A program made the translations under genes and the position numbers. The notes under the pieces are model-generated. The model saw only the letters and a list, made by a program, of their open reading frames with translations. It did not search any database and was not told the origin of the DNA. Shown here in pieces: positions 5,346-6,164 of a DNA stretch of 6,164 nt. This DNA is from Deltaproteobacteria bacterium (GTDB lineage Bacteria > Desulfobacterota > GWC2-55-46 > DRQE01), in NCBI GenBank assembly GCA_030636245.1, contig DAOVXI010000111.1, positions 1 to 6,164 of the forward strand, in the 5' to 3' direction. How positions within the stretch are numbered: position 1 is the stretch's first letter; each line of letters begins with the position of its first letter.

Positions 5346-6164
5346 TATTGCGACTAGATGCATCATAGGACTTATTCTTCTTGCCTGTTTCTCAGCGGCC
5401 GTTTCGCATGCTTCTTCTGTGGAAATACGGCTGCGAGAAGCGAAAATAAAAGCGCTTAAGAAGGATTTCGCAGGGGCCATCGAAGCGTATGATGGAATAC
5501 TCAAAAGCGATGCCCACAATATCGATGCACTAAACGGGAAGGCAAGAGTGCTTTCCTGGATGGGTAACTACGATGCTGCCCAGGCAATCTACAATGAGGC
5601 ACTTAGAAGAAAACCTGAAAATCTCGATTCAATTACCGGTATCGCCGATACCTATGCCTGGCAGAAGGATTATGACAAGGCGATACGGTTGATTGAGAAG
5701 TCGTTAGAGATAAATCAGGATGAGAGGGCGTTACTAATAAGGCTTGCGAGGTACCACCTGTGGGCCGGTAATAAGTACACTTCTTTATCGTACGTTGAGA
5801 GGATACTAAAAGTTAATCCTGAGGACCGGGACGCGAAGAAAATCAAAAGACAGGGCGAGTCGATCCATGTCTTTGAATATTATATCGGATATTACTATCT
5901 GCATATTAACAACAATGTCGATGGACAAAACATGTATACAGGCCTTAGATATAAACCTAAGAAAGGGTATACGCTGTACGGTCAAATGGATTATCTCGAC
6001 CGTTTCAATGAAAATGAGGTCAGAATTGCAGGTGGTGGATCCTTCGGGCTGACCACAAAATTGCAATTATCGGCTGAACTGGGGCTCGCGCCGGATGCTG
6101 AAGTATTTCCTCTTGTTTCCGGATGGGTTGAACTCGCCTCCCCTGTGACGTCCACTTTTGTTGT
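5329..6164 (+). CDS. Signal peptide, TPR and YaiO-like outer-membrane beta-barrel protein (3' end outside window)
   Basis: The frame is open from ATG 5329 to the window edge, giving 278 complete codons. The start overlaps the end of the glycosyltransferase by 17 nt, with AGAGAGG (5311-5317) and GGGA (5321-5324) upstream, so translation is probably coupled. Residues 1-28 form a signal peptide: K4/R10, a hydrophobic core IIGLILLACFSAAV, and likely cleavage after SHA28. LLAC20 is a weak lipobox-like alternative. About four TPR units occupy roughly 31-175, with recurring patterns such as DFAGAIEAYDGILKSD, NYDAAQAIYNEALRRKP and DYDKAIRLIEKSLEIN. From about 182 the character changes to alternating aromatic strands (EYYIGYYYLHI, YTGLRYKP, GYTLYGQMDYLDRF) with glycine turns, as in the YaiO family of outer-membrane barrels. 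By analogy with PgaA and NfrA, the periplasmic TPR part could guide or modify the glycan and the barrel could export it. Assignment of TPR is firm; YaiO membership is by pattern, and the barrel is incomplete here. Confidence 0.85.
   Translation, partial: MWLKYSIATRCIIGLILLACFSAAVSHASSVEIRLREAKIKALKKDFAGAIEAYDGILKSDAHNIDALNGKARVLSWMGNYDAAQAIYNEALRRKPENLDSITGIADTYAWQKDYDKAIRLIEKSLEINQDERALLIRLARYHLWAGNKYTSLSYVERILKVNPEDRDAKKIKRQGESIHVFEYYIGYYYLHINNNVDGQNMYTGLRYKPKKGYTLYGQMDYLDRFNENEVRIAGGGSFGLTTKLQLSAELGLAPDAEVFPLVSGWVELASPVTSTFV

Noticed and set aside
5867..6052. 61-codon plus-strand ORF starting MSLNIIS
   Set aside because: It overlaps the TPR/barrel gene in another frame; the barrel frame has clear signal peptide, TPR and strand pattern and stays open.

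Overview
The window looks like chromosome of a Gram-negative bacterium. It encodes an inner-membrane polysaccharide synthase and, after it, a secreted TPR protein with the beginning of an outer-membrane beta-barrel. Base composition is moderately AT-rich, GTG is used as a start codon, and Shine-Dalgarno sites of the AAAGGG/GGAGG type are present. The lineage cannot be fixed from the sequence. Desulfobacterota- or Nitrospirota-like bacteria would fit, but that is only a guess.

Layout. Positions 1-216 contain no intact gene. They hold a frameshifted, truncated remnant of an N6-adenine DNA methyltransferase: a GGVYCTP motif is followed 34 codons later, in the same frame, by the SAM-binding motif LDPDCGTGYFLL, with stops and frame changes around and between them. 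Positions 224-3805 form one continuous HEAT-repeat reading frame, about 1,193 codons before the final stop, broken by a single in-frame TAG at 2531-2533. The first part has an N-terminal membrane anchor and about 16 HEAT units; the second has about 9 more. Positions 3810-5345 encode a processive family 2 glycosyltransferase with all its catalytic motifs. Positions 5329-6164 and beyond encode the start of a signal peptide + TPR + YaiO-like outer-membrane beta-barrel protein, cut by the window edge.

How the genes fit together. The three genes on the plus strand are packed like an operon: a 4-nt gap between HEAT gene and glycosyltransferase, and a 17-nt overlap between glycosyltransferase and TPR/barrel gene. 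The glycosyltransferase plus TPR-barrel pair resembles the PgaC/PgaA and NfrB/NfrA logic of synthesising a glycan at the inner membrane and exporting it through a TPR-bearing outer-membrane protein. The large membrane-tethered HEAT solenoid is the unusual component. It is predicted to lie in the cytoplasm, on the same side as the catalytic domain, so it could be a scaffold or regulator of the synthase. This is inference.

The main points to check are the in-frame TAG in the HEAT gene, the C8 homopolymer at the start of the glycosyltransferase catalytic domain (possible ON/OFF switching), and the methyltransferase relic directly upstream of the operon.
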